Source: MGBC114844 sp910585855 (GTDB taxonomy: Bacteria > Bacillota > Clostridia > Lachnospirales > Lachnospiraceae). From it: DNA of 64,000 bases. The stretch covers positions 1 through 64,000 of the forward strand of contig CBFFYP010000009.1 in NCBI GenBank assembly GCA_965646165.1, read 5' to 3'. The position numbers and the translations under genes were made by a program. Shown piece by piece: positions 1 through 8,056 of the stretch. Each line of letters opens with the position of its first letter. Positions within the stretch are counted from its first letter, which is position 1. The notes below the pieces were generated by a model. It saw nothing but the letters and a program-made list of their open reading frames with translations, was not told where the DNA came from and ran no database searches.

Positions 1-537
1 AAGCAGGATGTGAAAAAAATCTTAGGTTTTCGAGCAGAAGTCCAAGAACTTCTAACTTTTTTCCAAAGTCACTGCAGGCTGCCCACCGTTTTCAAATCTG
101 GCTGTTTCTTGACCTCGGAACAAAAAAAGAATGGTGTCTAAACTTTGCGGAAGACTTGTTCTGCAATAACATATTGTTTCTGTTGTGATCCAATTCAACA
201 GCGAGAGGCGGTTTGCTCCTGTCCTTTGCCAGCGACTTCGGAGAACGGTTAGAAAGTCTTGGGCTTCTGTGGAACTATCTAGAATTTTTTGCATATCCTG
301 CTTCTATGCAGGGTATGCAAAAAAAGGGGCGTGTTTAGCCCGGAGGATAGGGAAGAGAATATTTTATGGCTGGTAAAATCCTTCCTTACATCAATTACGT
401 TTCGCTTGTAGTGAGGGCGAATTGCGCCCCGGTTCGTCTGGTTGGATGAACTGAAATCAGAAGCCGTAGACTTTCTTACCGTTTGGAGCGGAGCAGGCAA
501 AAGACAGCAGCAAACCGCCTCTGGCGTCCGGTGAAAG
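1..537 (+). repeat. Family A palindromic repeat, copy A1 (left side cut by window edge)
   Basis: Two modules head-to-head. The left one (type 2 arms) is cut by the window start. The right one (type 1 arms) runs from about 195 to 537 and ends in GGCGTCCGGTGAAAG. The right module carries the conserved core GGGGCGTGTTTAGCCC (332-347) and GGGCGAATTGCGCCCC (415-430), a central hairpin around CCTGCTTCTATGCAGG, and outer arms GAGGCGGTTTGCTCCTGTC and its complement. The short open frames inside are by-products of the palindrome and have no ribosome binding sites. Confidence 0.85.
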
Positions 538-638
538 CCAATTCTTTCTGGCAGCATCCCTATCTCCAAAAGCCGAATGAAAGATAGAAACAGGATGAAC
601 TCACAAAGTCACAAAAGTGTAAAATCGTGGATTGGTAT

Positions 639-689
639 GCGATTTTCATTTTACAACATTCAAAAAACATTTTACAGCAAATCTGTTAA
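639..689 (+). pseudogene. 3' remnant of a second GHKL sensor-kinase gene
   Basis: One frame reads AIFILQHSKNILQQIC and then a stop. This matches the C-terminus of the kinase ending at 2851 (IIPQHPENILQQMD, stop), and the DNA around ACATTTTACAGCAAAT is identical in both places. Only the last 17 or so codons are recognisable, right after repeat A1. I infer that a tandem paralogue of the kinase once stood here and was deleted or displaced. A 7-bp-arm palindrome (TTTCGACAGTCGAAA, 698-712) follows and may be its old terminator. Confidence 0.5.
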
Positions 690-781
690 TTAGATGCTTT
701 CGACAGTCGAAAAAAGTAATGAAAAAGGGATAGAACGCTTAAAGAGAGGAAGACAGATAAAAGAGTAGTTGAGGTGAGAAT

Positions 782-1486
782 ATGATTCGTATTGCAGTCT
801 GTGACGATGAGAAAGGTATATCAGACAGGATTCGGACAATGATATCTGATTTTTTTTGTAGAAAGAATATGGAAACTATTATTTTGCAGTTTTCATCTGG
901 TGAAGAATTATTAAAATATGATAAAACAATCGATATTTTATTTCTAGATATTCAAATGCAAGGGTTAGATGGTATGGAAACAGCAAGGAAACTGAGAAAA
1001 CGCAGATTTCAGGGTTTTTTAATTTTTATTACGATATTAAAAGAAATGGTTTTTCAGTCTTTTGAAGTGCAGGCGTATGATTATCTGGTAAAGCCAATAG
1101 AAAAAAAGTATTTTGAAAAGACAATGGAACGTCTTTTTCTTTCTATAAAAAATGCCAGTGAGGCAAATTTATTGATTCAAAAAGGATATGAAAGCCGTAT
1201 TATTTCTTTAGAAGATATTGTTTTTTGTGAAATTATTGATAGAAAAGTATATCTGCAGTTGGCTTCTTCTGAAGTAATTGATTTTTATGATCGGATTGAA
1301 AATTTAGAAACAAAGCTGGACAATAGATTTTTTCGATGTCATAGGAGTTTTTTGATTAATTTAAGATATTTAAAAAGCTATAAAAATGGCACAGCATATA
1401 TGGAAGGCGGTAAGGAGATACCTGTATCACGATTACGCAGTAAGGAGTTTTCTAATGTTATTTTGCAGTATATGAAAAATATGTAG
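782..1486 (+). CDS. LytTR-family response regulator (AgrA/ComE type)
   Basis: A 234-residue two-domain response regulator that should bind DNA when phosphorylated by the kinase encoded next. The receiver domain (about 1-120) has the acidic pair D8-D9, the phospho-acceptor D56 in LFLDIQ, and the conserved lysine in YLVKP. The C-terminal half (about 135-234) is a LytTR DNA-binding domain with the typical FFRCHRSFLINL segment. The start follows a GAGGTGAGAAT ribosome site. The kinase begins 45 bp downstream, so this is a standard two-component operon. No agrB/agrD peptide genes are nearby, so the signal and the targets are unknown. Family assignment is firm; the regulon is not. Confidence 0.9.
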   Translation: MIRIAVCDDEKGISDRIRTMISDFFCRKNMETIILQFSSGEELLKYDKTIDILFLDIQMQGLDGMETARKLRKRRFQGFLIFITILKEMVFQSFEVQAYDYLVKPIEKKYFEKTMERLFLSIKNASEANLLIQKGYESRIISLEDIVFCEIIDRKVYLQLASSEVIDFYDRIENLETKLDNRFFRCHRSFLINLRYLKSYKNGTAYMEGGKEIPVSRLRSKEFSNVILQYMKNM

Positions 1487-1531
1487 GAATTTTTAAATTT
1501 GTGTAAAATTCTTATATAGGAGGAACATAAA

Positions 1532-2851
1532 GTGGTCGATTTGATGGATTTTTTTACTAGATATATTATGGGAAGTGTTCAGATGCTTTTCGGATTTTAT
1601 TTTTTTGCTCGGTTTTTTCATAAAAAAGTAAAGTTTTATTTTTATTTCCTGTTTGCAGTATGTGCGATTGTCGTTATGCATTTTGTTCCGATAGGGGCAG
1701 TTGCTGAATTTGGAGTATATTTCCTTTTGCTTGCAGCAGCCGGAATTTTCATATTTCATGCCGATTGGAAATCTGTTGTATTATATGCGGCACTGGTAGT
1801 TGAGATGATGCAGCTTTGTTATGGAATAGTGAAAGTTCCTCTGAGTGTTTTCTATCCACTGGTATCTTCCTTTCATCAGAATAAAATTGGCATTGTGTTT
1901 ATGCTGTTAGGAGAGATCGTGTCCCTGCTGCTGACAGGGGCTTGCTGCTATATGGTATATTGGTATTTTTCTTATTATGGGGATATGGAAAAGCGGTATA
2001 TGTTTTTGGTATTTATCCCAGTTTTAATGATATTTATTATGGAAGAATATATTAATTCTGTTTTATACAGCAGTGTGATTACAGACACAGACAAAGTTAC
2101 AGTATATGCAAATCACTATCAGATGCTTGTAGTACAGCTTTTAGGAATCGCAAGTTTGTTTTGTATCTTATTTGCTTATAAGAAATTGCTGCAGAATTTT
2201 CGGCTTAGTACAGAATTATCACTATTAGAACAAGAGGAATATTCTTTAAATCAATATGTAGAAGAAGCAAAAGCACGTTATGAAAAAACAAAGTCATTCC
2301 GCCATGATATAAAAAATCATATTGCAGTAGTAAAAGAACTTTTACAGAGTGGAAAATTGGAGGAGGCTGTAAGTTATATTGAGGATATGGATGATATAGC
2401 GGAAAAAATGTCATTTCCTTGCAGTACCAATAATCCGGTGGCGGATATCTTAGTAGGGAATAAATTGGGGATTGCAAAAAGTATGGGAATTGATGTGAAT
2501 TGTTCACTTCTTCTGCCATATCCTTGTGGTTTAAGGGATATAGATATCTGTATTGTTCTGTCAAATGCTTTGGATAATGCAATCTGTGCGTGTAAGAGTC
2601 TGGACGCCGGGACAGAGAAATATATCCATGTATCCGGGCGTATACAGGGAGATTTTCTTATGATGGAAGTTGAGAACAGCTTTTATGGAAAAGGTCTGTT
2701 CAAAAAAGGGACAGGTCTGTCAAATATAAAAACGGTGACCGAAAAATATAACGGTGCTATGAATATAGAAACACAGGAGAATATATTTGTTCTTCATGTG
2801 CTGTTAATCATTCCACAGCATCCAGAAAACATTTTACAGCAAATGGATTAA
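1532..2851 (+). CDS. Membrane GHKL-domain sensor histidine kinase (AgrC type)
   Basis: A 439-residue kinase, the partner of the upstream LytTR regulator. The first 200 or so residues hold about six hydrophobic membrane segments. A short coiled coil leads to the phospho-acceptor motif FRHDIKNH near residue 260. The C-terminal GHKL ATPase part has the N-box NALDNAI and the glycine-rich GTGLSNIK. The start is a GTG placed 8 nt after AGGAGG. This architecture (polytopic sensor, no HAMP, GHKL without a classical HisKA) is that of AgrC/ComD-like peptide sensors, but no cognate peptide gene is visible. A decayed copy of its 3' end lies at 639-689. Confidence 0.9.
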   Translation: MVDLMDFFTRYIMGSVQMLFGFYFFARFFHKKVKFYFYFLFAVCAIVVMHFVPIGAVAEFGVYFLLLAAAGIFIFHADWKSVVLYAALVVEMMQLCYGIVKVPLSVFYPLVSSFHQNKIGIVFMLLGEIVSLLLTGACCYMVYWYFSYYGDMEKRYMFLVFIPVLMIFIMEEYINSVLYSSVITDTDKVTVYANHYQMLVVQLLGIASLFCILFAYKKLLQNFRLSTELSLLEQEEYSLNQYVEEAKARYEKTKSFRHDIKNHIAVVKELLQSGKLEEAVSYIEDMDDIAEKMSFPCSTNNPVADILVGNKLGIAKSMGIDVNCSLLLPYPCGLRDIDICIVLSNALDNAICACKSLDAGTEKYIHVSGRIQGDFLMMEVENSFYGKGLFKKGTGLSNIKTVTEKYNGAMNIETQENIFVLHVLLIIPQHPENILQQMD

Positions 2852-2940
2852 TTCCCCGCTGGCAGCCGCCGAAAAAGGAAATAGAAGACAGGATTTTATA
2901 AATAATACTGTCTGACAGTATAAATTTAGGAGGTAGATTT

Positions 2941-3498
2941 ATGTCAATGGAAATCAGTGGAAGCTATAGTAATTTTAAAACGAATTATGCGGAACAAATG
3001 AAAGAAAAACAGGAACTTGAAAAAGCAAAAAAAGCAGAGGAAGTAAAAAAAGAACAGGCTGAGGCAGCATCGGATAAAAAGTCAAAATTGCAGGACGAAT
3101 ATATCAGCAGTGAAAAATCAGGTGAAAAACCTAGCGGTCTGTATCGGGTGGGGCAGGATGAAAACGGAAATCGAAAGGTGTTTTTTGAAAAATTGAATCA
3201 ATTAAATCCTGAGAATGAGAAAAATCGGACAGAAGAAAAGGATGGTAAACCGCCAAAAGCAGATGCAGATAAACCGGAGAAAGAGGAAATATGTATAGGG
3301 AATACAGATAGAGTAGAAAGAGAAATTCAGAAATTGAAAGAAAAAAAGAAGCAGTTAGAACAACAGATCCGATCCGCTTTTGGAGATGAAAAGAAAATCA
3401 GAGAACTTGAGCAAAAAAAGGCACAAGTGGAGATGGAATTAAGCCAGAAAGATAATGATACATATAGACGGCAGAATACTTCTTTTACAAAGGGTTGA
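2941..3498 (+). CDS. Uncharacterised charged coiled-coil protein
   Basis: A 185-residue hydrophilic protein with a strong ribosome site (AGGAGG, 7 nt before ATG). There is no signal peptide or membrane segment. Residues 15-60 and 120-165 are rich in Lys, Glu and Gln with heptad-like spacing, which predicts two coiled coils. Between them is SGLYRVGQDENGNRKVFFE, a compact segment that may be folded. It lies 89 bp after the sensor kinase and may be cotranscribed with it. I do not recognise the family and infer no function. Confidence 0.6.
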   Translation: MSMEISGSYSNFKTNYAEQMKEKQELEKAKKAEEVKKEQAEAASDKKSKLQDEYISSEKSGEKPSGLYRVGQDENGNRKVFFEKLNQLNPENEKNRTEEKDGKPPKADADKPEKEEICIGNTDRVEREIQKLKEKKKQLEQQIRSAFGDEKKIRELEQKKAQVEMELSQKDNDTYRRQNTSFTKG

Positions 3499-3600
3499 CA
3501 TTTCCCTAAAAGCAAGGGCTTCTTGCTACCTGCCGCTATTTAGTAGCTGACCAGTCCATTTCCATGATAATTTTGAGGATAGGATGCTGCCGGAAAGGGT

Positions 3601-4310
3601 TGGCTTTCACCGGACGCCAGAGGCGGTTTGTTCCTGTCCTTTGCCTGCTCCGCTCCAAACGATAAGAAAGTCTAGGGCTTCTGATTTCGTTTCTTTCAGC
3701 CGGACGAACCGGGACGCAATTCGCCCTCACTTCAACCGAAATGAAACAGGTGTAAGGAAGGTTTTCTTAACCATAAGATAACCTCTTCCCTATTCTCCGG
3801 GCTAAACACGCCCCTTTTTTTGCATACCCTGCATAGAAGCAGGATATGCAAAAAATTCTAGGTGTTTCCACAGAAGCCCAAGACTTTCTAACCGTTCTCC
3901 GAAGTCGCTGGCAAAGGACAGGAGCAAACCGCCTCTCGCTGTTGAAGATTCTTTTTTTGTTCCGGGGTCAAGAAACAGCCAGATTCGAAAACGGTGGGCA
4001 GCCTGCAGTGACTTTGGAAAAAAGTGAAGTTCTTAGACTTCTGCTCGAAAACCTAAGATTTTTTTCACATCCTGCTTCCATGCAGGGTGTGAAAAAAAAG
4101 GGGCGTGTTTAGCCCGGAGAATAAGAAAGAGGATCTCTTATGGTTGGTAAAATCCTTCCTTACATCTGTTTCGTTTCGGCTGAAAAGAGGGCGAATTGCG
4201 CCCCGGTCTGTACGGTTGGGAAAAGGAAAAGGCAGAAGTCTTAGAACTTCTTGCTTTTTGGAAACCGGAACAGCAGGCTGCCCACCGTTTTCGAATCTGG
4301 CGTCCTCCCC
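3601..4310 (+). repeat. Family A palindromic repeat, copy A2 (complete pair)
   Basis: A complete head-to-head pair. The left module (type 1 arms, minus sense) runs from CACCGGACGCCAGAGG to about 3945. A linker contains TTCCGGGGTCAAGAAACAGC. The right module (type 2 arms, plus sense) ends in GGCGTCCTCCCCC. Each module has its own outer arms, an inner stem built on AAGAAAGTCT or AAGTTCTTAGACTTCTG, a 6-8 bp hairpin, and the GGGGCG...CGCCCC core. In the left module the core helix has a G-U substitute (CGTCCC). Confidence 0.9.
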
Positions 4311-4315
4311 CTTAT

Positions 4316-4350
4316 AACCTCGTAGCAGACATATAAGGTGCTAAATAAGA
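4316..4350 (-). repeat. Fragment of a family B repeat core
   Basis: CCTCGTAGCAGACATATAAG and the following GTGCTAAA match the middle of the family B core (TCGTAGCGGACACATAAG in the copies at 12.2 and 49.8 kb). No arms are present. It abuts the right end of repeat A2, as if one element had inserted into or replaced part of another. Confidence 0.65.
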
Positions 4351-4450
4351 CAGAGCCTATAATTTACACCAAGCAAAGAAGTTAGTCAGAGCTTGAATTT
4401 ATTCGGCTAATTGTATATAATGATAGTGATAGAATTTATGAGAAGAGTGA

Positions 4451-4498
4451 ATGAAAATGTTAGAGTATATTTCTGCCCCGGAAGCAGCGGAAAAATGA
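4451..4498 (+). pseudogene. Truncated N-terminus of a helix-turn-helix/excisionase-like protein
   Basis: The frame encodes MKMLEYISAPEAAEK and then stops. YISAPEAAEKW is the usual opening of small MerR/excisionase-type DNA-binding proteins found in mobile elements, and here the protein ends before the recognition helix. It is probably a remnant of an element that brought in the DUF5131 gene that follows. The fragment is too short for certainty. Confidence 0.4.
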
Positions 4499-4519
4499 CA
4501 TTTAGTGAGGTGCTTGATT

Positions 4520-5227
4520 ATGACAATGTGGAATCCGTGGCGTGGCTGCCATAAATATAGTGAAGGATGCAGGTATTGTTACATTTATAAGGGTGATTTC
4601 AAGCGTGGGATTGATACGAACAATATTGTAAAGATGGATAATTTTTGTGCTCCTATCGCTAAAAATAAATCGGGGGCATATAAAATGAAATCGGGACAGA
4701 TCATAAATTTGTGCTTTTCTACAGATTTTTTGATTGAAGATGCCGATAAATGGCGTTCTGAATGTTGGCAGATGATACGGGAGCGTTCAGATTTGCACTT
4801 TCTGTTTTTGACAAAGCGTATTGAGCGGTTTATGGATTGCATCCCAGAAGACTGGAATGATGGATACGATAATGTTACGGTTGGCTGCACGGTAGAAAAT
4901 CAAGACAGAGCTGATTACAGGCTTTCTATTTTCAATGAAGTGCCTATAAAACATAAAAATATTATTTGTCAGCCATTGATTGAAGAGATAAATCTTACCG
5001 CTTATCTTAACAATGTTGAATTAGTTGTGGTTGGCGGCGAGTCAGACAGAAACGCCAGACCGCTTGATTATGCTTGGGTGCTTTCCATACGGGAGCAATG
5101 TATCGCCCATAAAGTGCATTTTGAGTTTCGGCAGTGTGGAACACATTTTATTAAGGATGGAAAAAGCTACACGTTATCTGCTCGGGACTTATGCAGTCAA
5201 GCGAGAAAAGCAAATATCAATTATTGA
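4520..5227 (+). CDS. DUF5131 family protein (phage Gp37/Gp68-like)
   Basis: A 235-residue protein of the DUF5131/Gp37-Gp68 family, which is common on phages and mobile elements. Near the N-terminus WNPWRGC and GCRYCY place three cysteines as C10-x6-C17-x2-C20, an iron-sulfur-like arrangement reminiscent of radical SAM proteins. Further on are NLCFSTDFL, FLFLTKRIERF, VTVGCTVENQ and VVVGGESDRNARP, all typical of the family. The start was taken at the ATG that follows GAGGTG with 7 nt spacing rather than the upstream GTG. The biochemical function is not established. An HTH fragment just upstream and a small membrane gene downstream suggest acquired DNA. Confidence 0.85.
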   Translation: MTMWNPWRGCHKYSEGCRYCYIYKGDFKRGIDTNNIVKMDNFCAPIAKNKSGAYKMKSGQIINLCFSTDFLIEDADKWRSECWQMIRERSDLHFLFLTKRIERFMDCIPEDWNDGYDNVTVGCTVENQDRADYRLSIFNEVPIKHKNIICQPLIEEINLTAYLNNVELVVVGGESDRNARPLDYAWVLSIREQCIAHKVHFEFRQCGTHFIKDGKSYTLSARDLCSQARKANINY

Positions 5228-5285
5228 AACAAAAATACAGAGCTGAACAATAAAGCGACAAAATCGGGATTTGAGGAGATAGAAA

Positions 5286-5426
5286 ATGAGTGAAATTAAA
5301 AAAAGTATAGAATATTGTCTGCAAAATAGAAAATGGACGATTTGTGTTATAGGAGCAACTATAATAGGCTTGAGTATAGGGGCATATTTTGGAGTACAAG
5401 CATTTTATAACGGTTGGTTAGGATAG
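5286..5426 (+). CDS. Small single-span membrane protein
   Basis: A 46-residue protein with a good ribosome site (GAGGAGATAGAAA before ATG). A short charged N-terminus (MSEIKKSIEYCLQNRKW) is followed by one hydrophobic, glycine-rich span from about residue 19 to 38 and a short tail ending YNGWLG. It lies 59 bp after the DUF5131 gene, in the same direction, with a terminator 55 bp downstream, so the two are probably one transcript. Function unknown. Confidence 0.55.
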   Translation: MSEIKKSIEYCLQNRKWTICVIGATIIGLSIGAYFGVQAFYNGWLG

Positions 5427-5481
5427 TGAAAAATTTCTGTTTATCGGGGAGAACAATATATTATCAAAGAACCAGATGCAC

Positions 5482-5522
5482 AGCCAACAGACTTATAATT
5501 ACAGTTTGTTGGCTCTCTTTTT
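5482..5522 (+). terminator. Rho-independent terminator after the DUF5131 transcript
   Basis: AGCCAACAGAC and GTTTGTTGGCT form an 11-bp stem (one G-T pair) with a short loop, followed by CTCTTTTTG. Confidence 0.8.
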
Positions 5523-5533
5523 GCTGTAATTTT

Positions 5534-5711
5534 TTTGGTTTGGAGTACACAGCCGACAGTCGAACGGAGTGCTATGCAGGGTCATCATTTCCCATCGGCA
5601 CTTAGGCACGGTATAGCTGTGTTTTTGTGTTTTATGTGTTTCGCTATGAAAATGGGAAATGCTAAGTGCAGGCGGGAGCGGAATAGCACTCCGTTTGGCT
5701 GTTGGTGTCCT
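5534..5711 (+). repeat. Family B palindromic repeat, copy B1
   Basis: Sense strand is plus. The 5' boundary is GGAGTACACAGCC and the 3' boundary GGTGTCC, about 10 bp from the lacI-type stop codon. Outer arms: AACGGAGTGCTAT pairs with ATAGCACTCCGTT. The core GCAGGGTCATCATTTCCC and GGAAATGCTAAG is present, but the internal hairpin is longer and worn, so this is an older copy. Confidence 0.8.
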
Positions 5712-5719
5712 TCTTCGAA

Positions 5720-6712
5720 TTATGCTTCTTTGGTAGTGCCGCCGGATACATAAGTGACGGGAAGGCAGATAAGAGGAGGTTTGGTTTTCATATTTTCTTG
5801 AAGAAGGAGTTCTACACATATTTCTGCAATTTCTGAAACTGGCTGTACAATGGTAGAACAGACATAGTTTTGTTCTCCAAAGAAACTGACACCATCAAAT
5901 CCGATAATCTGCACATCTTCTGGCACATTTTGATTTAGTTTTTTTAATGTATTTAAAATATAATAGGCAAGGCTGTCTGTTACACAAAAAATTCCATCAA
6001 AGGACAGTTTTCCGTTTTGGATATGTTGAATTAGAAATTGATCAAATTCTTCATAGGGTGTACCATCTTCAAGAATTTTCATTTCATAGTTTAATCCGCA
6101 GGAGAGGCAGCCGTTTTCAAAACCGGCTTTTCGTTTGTTCGGTTCGTTGTTTAGAGAAGATCCAATTCGTAAAAAAGCGACATTTTTACAGCCTAAAGAA
6201 GCCAGTTTTTCTGCAGCTAACTGTCCACCGGCAAAGTTATCACTGGCAACGCATGAAATATTTGTTCCCATAGAACGGTCGATGGCAACAAAGGGTGTAT
6301 TTTCTTCTACTATTAAATTAGGGTTATAAGTTAAACCGATAATGCCGTCTACTTTGTTTTGCTGTGCCATAGTAACATATTCTTGTTCCTGTTTGGAGTC
6401 AAAATCTGTAGAGCAAAGCAGCATACGGTATTTGCGTTTTAGCAGGGCAAGATTGATATAATAAGTAAGAGATGCAAAAAAAGGTTCTTTGGTATTGGGA
6501 ATTAAAAGAGCAACTGTATAGGTTTTATTTGCTTTTAACCCCTGTGCGTAACTGTTGACCTGATAATTTAATTTTTTAATTGCATCTTCTACACGGATTC
6601 GGTAAGATGCGCCTACAGGAAGACCGTTTACTACTTTGGACACTGTACCAAGAGCAATACCAGCTTCTTTGGCAACATCTTTCATGGTTGGAGAAGAATA
6701 TTCTTTTTTCAT
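5720..6712 (-). CDS. LacI-family transcriptional repressor of the fructosidase/ABC locus
   Basis: A 330-residue LacI/GalR regulator. The N-terminal helix-turn-helix reads MKDVAKEAGIALGTVSKVVN, followed by the hinge helix and a periplasmic-binding-type sugar domain (VALLIPNTKEPFFASL, GIIGL, FDGIFCVTDSLAY, IIGFDG). The start chosen is the ATG 5 nt after AAGGAGG rather than an in-frame ATG 33 bp upstream. It is transcribed away from the ABC transporter and GH32 genes. The intergenic region has LacI-type operators, one a perfect palindrome, so it probably represses both itself and the sugar operon. The inducer is inferred to be a fructose-containing sugar. Confidence 0.9.
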   Translation of the reverse strand: MKKEYSSPTMKDVAKEAGIALGTVSKVVNGLPVGASYRIRVEDAIKKLNYQVNSYAQGLKANKTYTVALLIPNTKEPFFASLTYYINLALLKRKYRMLLCSTDFDSKQEQEYVTMAQQNKVDGIIGLTYNPNLIVEENTPFVAIDRSMGTNISCVASDNFAGGQLAAEKLASLGCKNVAFLRIGSSLNNEPNKRKAGFENGCLSCGLNYEMKILEDGTPYEEFDQFLIQHIQNGKLSFDGIFCVTDSLAYYILNTLKKLNQNVPEDVQIIGFDGVSFFGEQNYVCSTIVQPVSEIAEICVELLLQENMKTKPPLICLPVTYVSGGTTKEA

Positions 6713-6883
6713 AAGTACCTCCTTTTTTATAATTTCATGAAACAATATAAATAATAAAAAAATATGTATATTACAGAGAAAAAATATTGGTATTTTTTAT
6801 AGAGAAAAAAGGATTTATGGATATTTATTTGTTATTATACTCTAATAAAAAGTATTTGTAAAGAGAGTATAAAATAAATTTTA

Positions 6884-6895
6884 TGAAACGTTTCA
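6884..6895. promoter_or_regulatory. LacI-type operator (perfect palindrome)
   Basis: TGAAACGTTTCA is a 12-bp perfect palindrome of the LacI/GalR/CcpA operator class, between the divergent repressor and permease genes. It could be bound by the local repressor or by CcpA. Confidence 0.7.
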
Positions 6896-6991
6896 CGTAA
6901 AATTCTTAGAAAATATCTATAAAAATTCAAGACTTTTTTTGTATAAATAGCTAAAATTAACAAAAATTAGAAAGAAAATCCAAGATAATAG

Positions 6992-7047
6992 TTGACATAG
7001 AACAAAAAGTGTGGTAGTTCTATTTAACAGAATAAATAACGTTTCAC
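6992..7047 (+). promoter_or_regulatory. Promoter region and second operator half-site of the sugar operon
   Basis: TTGACA at 6992-6997 is a consensus -35. The best -10 at 17-bp spacing is the weak TAGTTC (7015-7020). AACGTTTCAC at 7038-7047 repeats the right half of the operator at 6884 and would lie just downstream of the start point, a good place for repression. The -10 assignment is uncertain. Confidence 0.5.
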
Positions 7048-7101
7048 AAAAAATGCGCATTTTATGAATTCTGGTTTTCTGAAAAAGAAAGGAGAAGGGA
7101 T

Positions 7102-8046
7102 ATGAAAAAGAAAAAGTTAGCTGCTGCCAGTTCGATAGTAATCAAGAATCGAAAGTCTTTGCAAAGACGTATGGCAGATCACTGGCAATTATATGTCATG
7201 CTTTTGATTCCGCTTGTATTAACAATTATTTACAAATATTATCCGATGTATGGCATACAGATTGCGTTTCGGGATTATAAAGCCAATCGTGGTATGTGGG
7301 GAAGTGAGTGGGTAGGACTGTATTGGTTTAAGCGGTTTTTTAGTTCACCAAACTGTATTCGAATGATTAAGAATACGATTCTGATCAGTTTATATGGATT
7401 ATTGTGGAGTTTTCCGATTCCGATTATTCTTGCATTGATGATCAATCAATTACGATTTAAACGTTTTAAAAGAATAGTACAGACCGTGCTTTATGCACCG
7501 CATTTTATTTCTATTATGGTTATCTGTGGTATGATTCGGATTTTTTTAGATCCTTCCGGCGGTTTGATTAATTTATTAATCGGAAAAAATATTGATTTTT
7601 TATCAGAGGCTTCTGCATTTCGTACCATTTTTATTAGTTCTGGTATCTGGCAGGATGCAGGCTGGGGAATTATTGTTTATATGGCTACTTTGTCTAATAT
7701 TGATACTTCCCATTATGAAGCGGCAAAGATAGACGGTGCTTCTATGTTTCAGAGAATTTGGTATATTGATATACCAGAATTAATTCCTACAATAGTTTTA
7801 ATGCTGATTATGAGTGCAGGCGGTTTAATGAATGTCGGATTTGAAAAAGTATGGCTTTTGCAGACGGATTTAAATAAGGCAACTAGTGATGTAATTTCTG
7901 TATATGTATATCAGCAGGGTATTGAAAGTGCAAGGTATAGTTACTCAACGGCAATCGGTCTATTTAATACCATCGTAAATATTATTTTGCTGCTTATAGT
8001 AAATAAAATTGCCAGCAGAATTTCTGAAGATACAAGTTTTATATAG
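7102..8046 (+). CDS. ABC sugar transporter permease, LplB family
   Basis: A 314-residue inner-membrane permease of the LplB/UgpA type, one half of a carbohydrate importer channel. A basic N-terminus (about 35 residues) is followed by six predicted membrane spans. The EAA loop that contacts the ATPase reads HYEAAKIDGASMFQRIWYIDIPEL near residues 210-235. KYYPMYGIQIAFRDY near the start is typical of the LplB group, which imports oligosaccharides. It begins 7 nt after GGAGAAG and ends 10 bp before the second permease gene. No ATPase is encoded here, as is usual for these systems, which share an MsmX-like ATPase. Confidence 0.93.
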   Translation: MKKKKLAAASSIVIKNRKSLQRRMADHWQLYVMLLIPLVLTIIYKYYPMYGIQIAFRDYKANRGMWGSEWVGLYWFKRFFSSPNCIRMIKNTILISLYGLLWSFPIPIILALMINQLRFKRFKRIVQTVLYAPHFISIMVICGMIRIFLDPSGGLINLLIGKNIDFLSEASAFRTIFISSGIWQDAGWGIIVYMATLSNIDTSHYEAAKIDGASMFQRIWYIDIPELIPTIVLMLIMSAGGLMNVGFEKVWLLQTDLNKATSDVISVYVYQQGIESARYSYSTAIGLFNTIVNIILLLIVNKIASRISEDTSFI

Positions 8047-8056
8047 GAGGGATATT

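Noticed and set aside
1..537. Open frames of 60-100 codons inside the family A repeats (for example frames with GANRLSLL or PAPLQTVRKS)
   Set aside because: They recur in every copy because the DNA recurs, shift frame between copies, run on both strands of the palindrome and lack ribosome binding sites.
2205..2582. Long minus-strand frame inside the sensor kinase gene
   Set aside because: Shadow of a real gene: no ribosome site, no recognisable protein, full overlap with a conserved coding region.
3601..4310. Family A as a group II intron or an omega-RNA/HEARO element
   Set aside because: No reverse transcriptase, IscB or TnpB gene and no domain V or ATGA/GTGA insertion pattern could be seen. 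A covariance-model search would settle it.
5549..5710. Family B copies as simple rho-independent terminators
   Set aside because: They lack the T-run next to the stem, carry a 90-nt conserved core, and often occur where another terminator is already present. They may still stop transcription incidentally.
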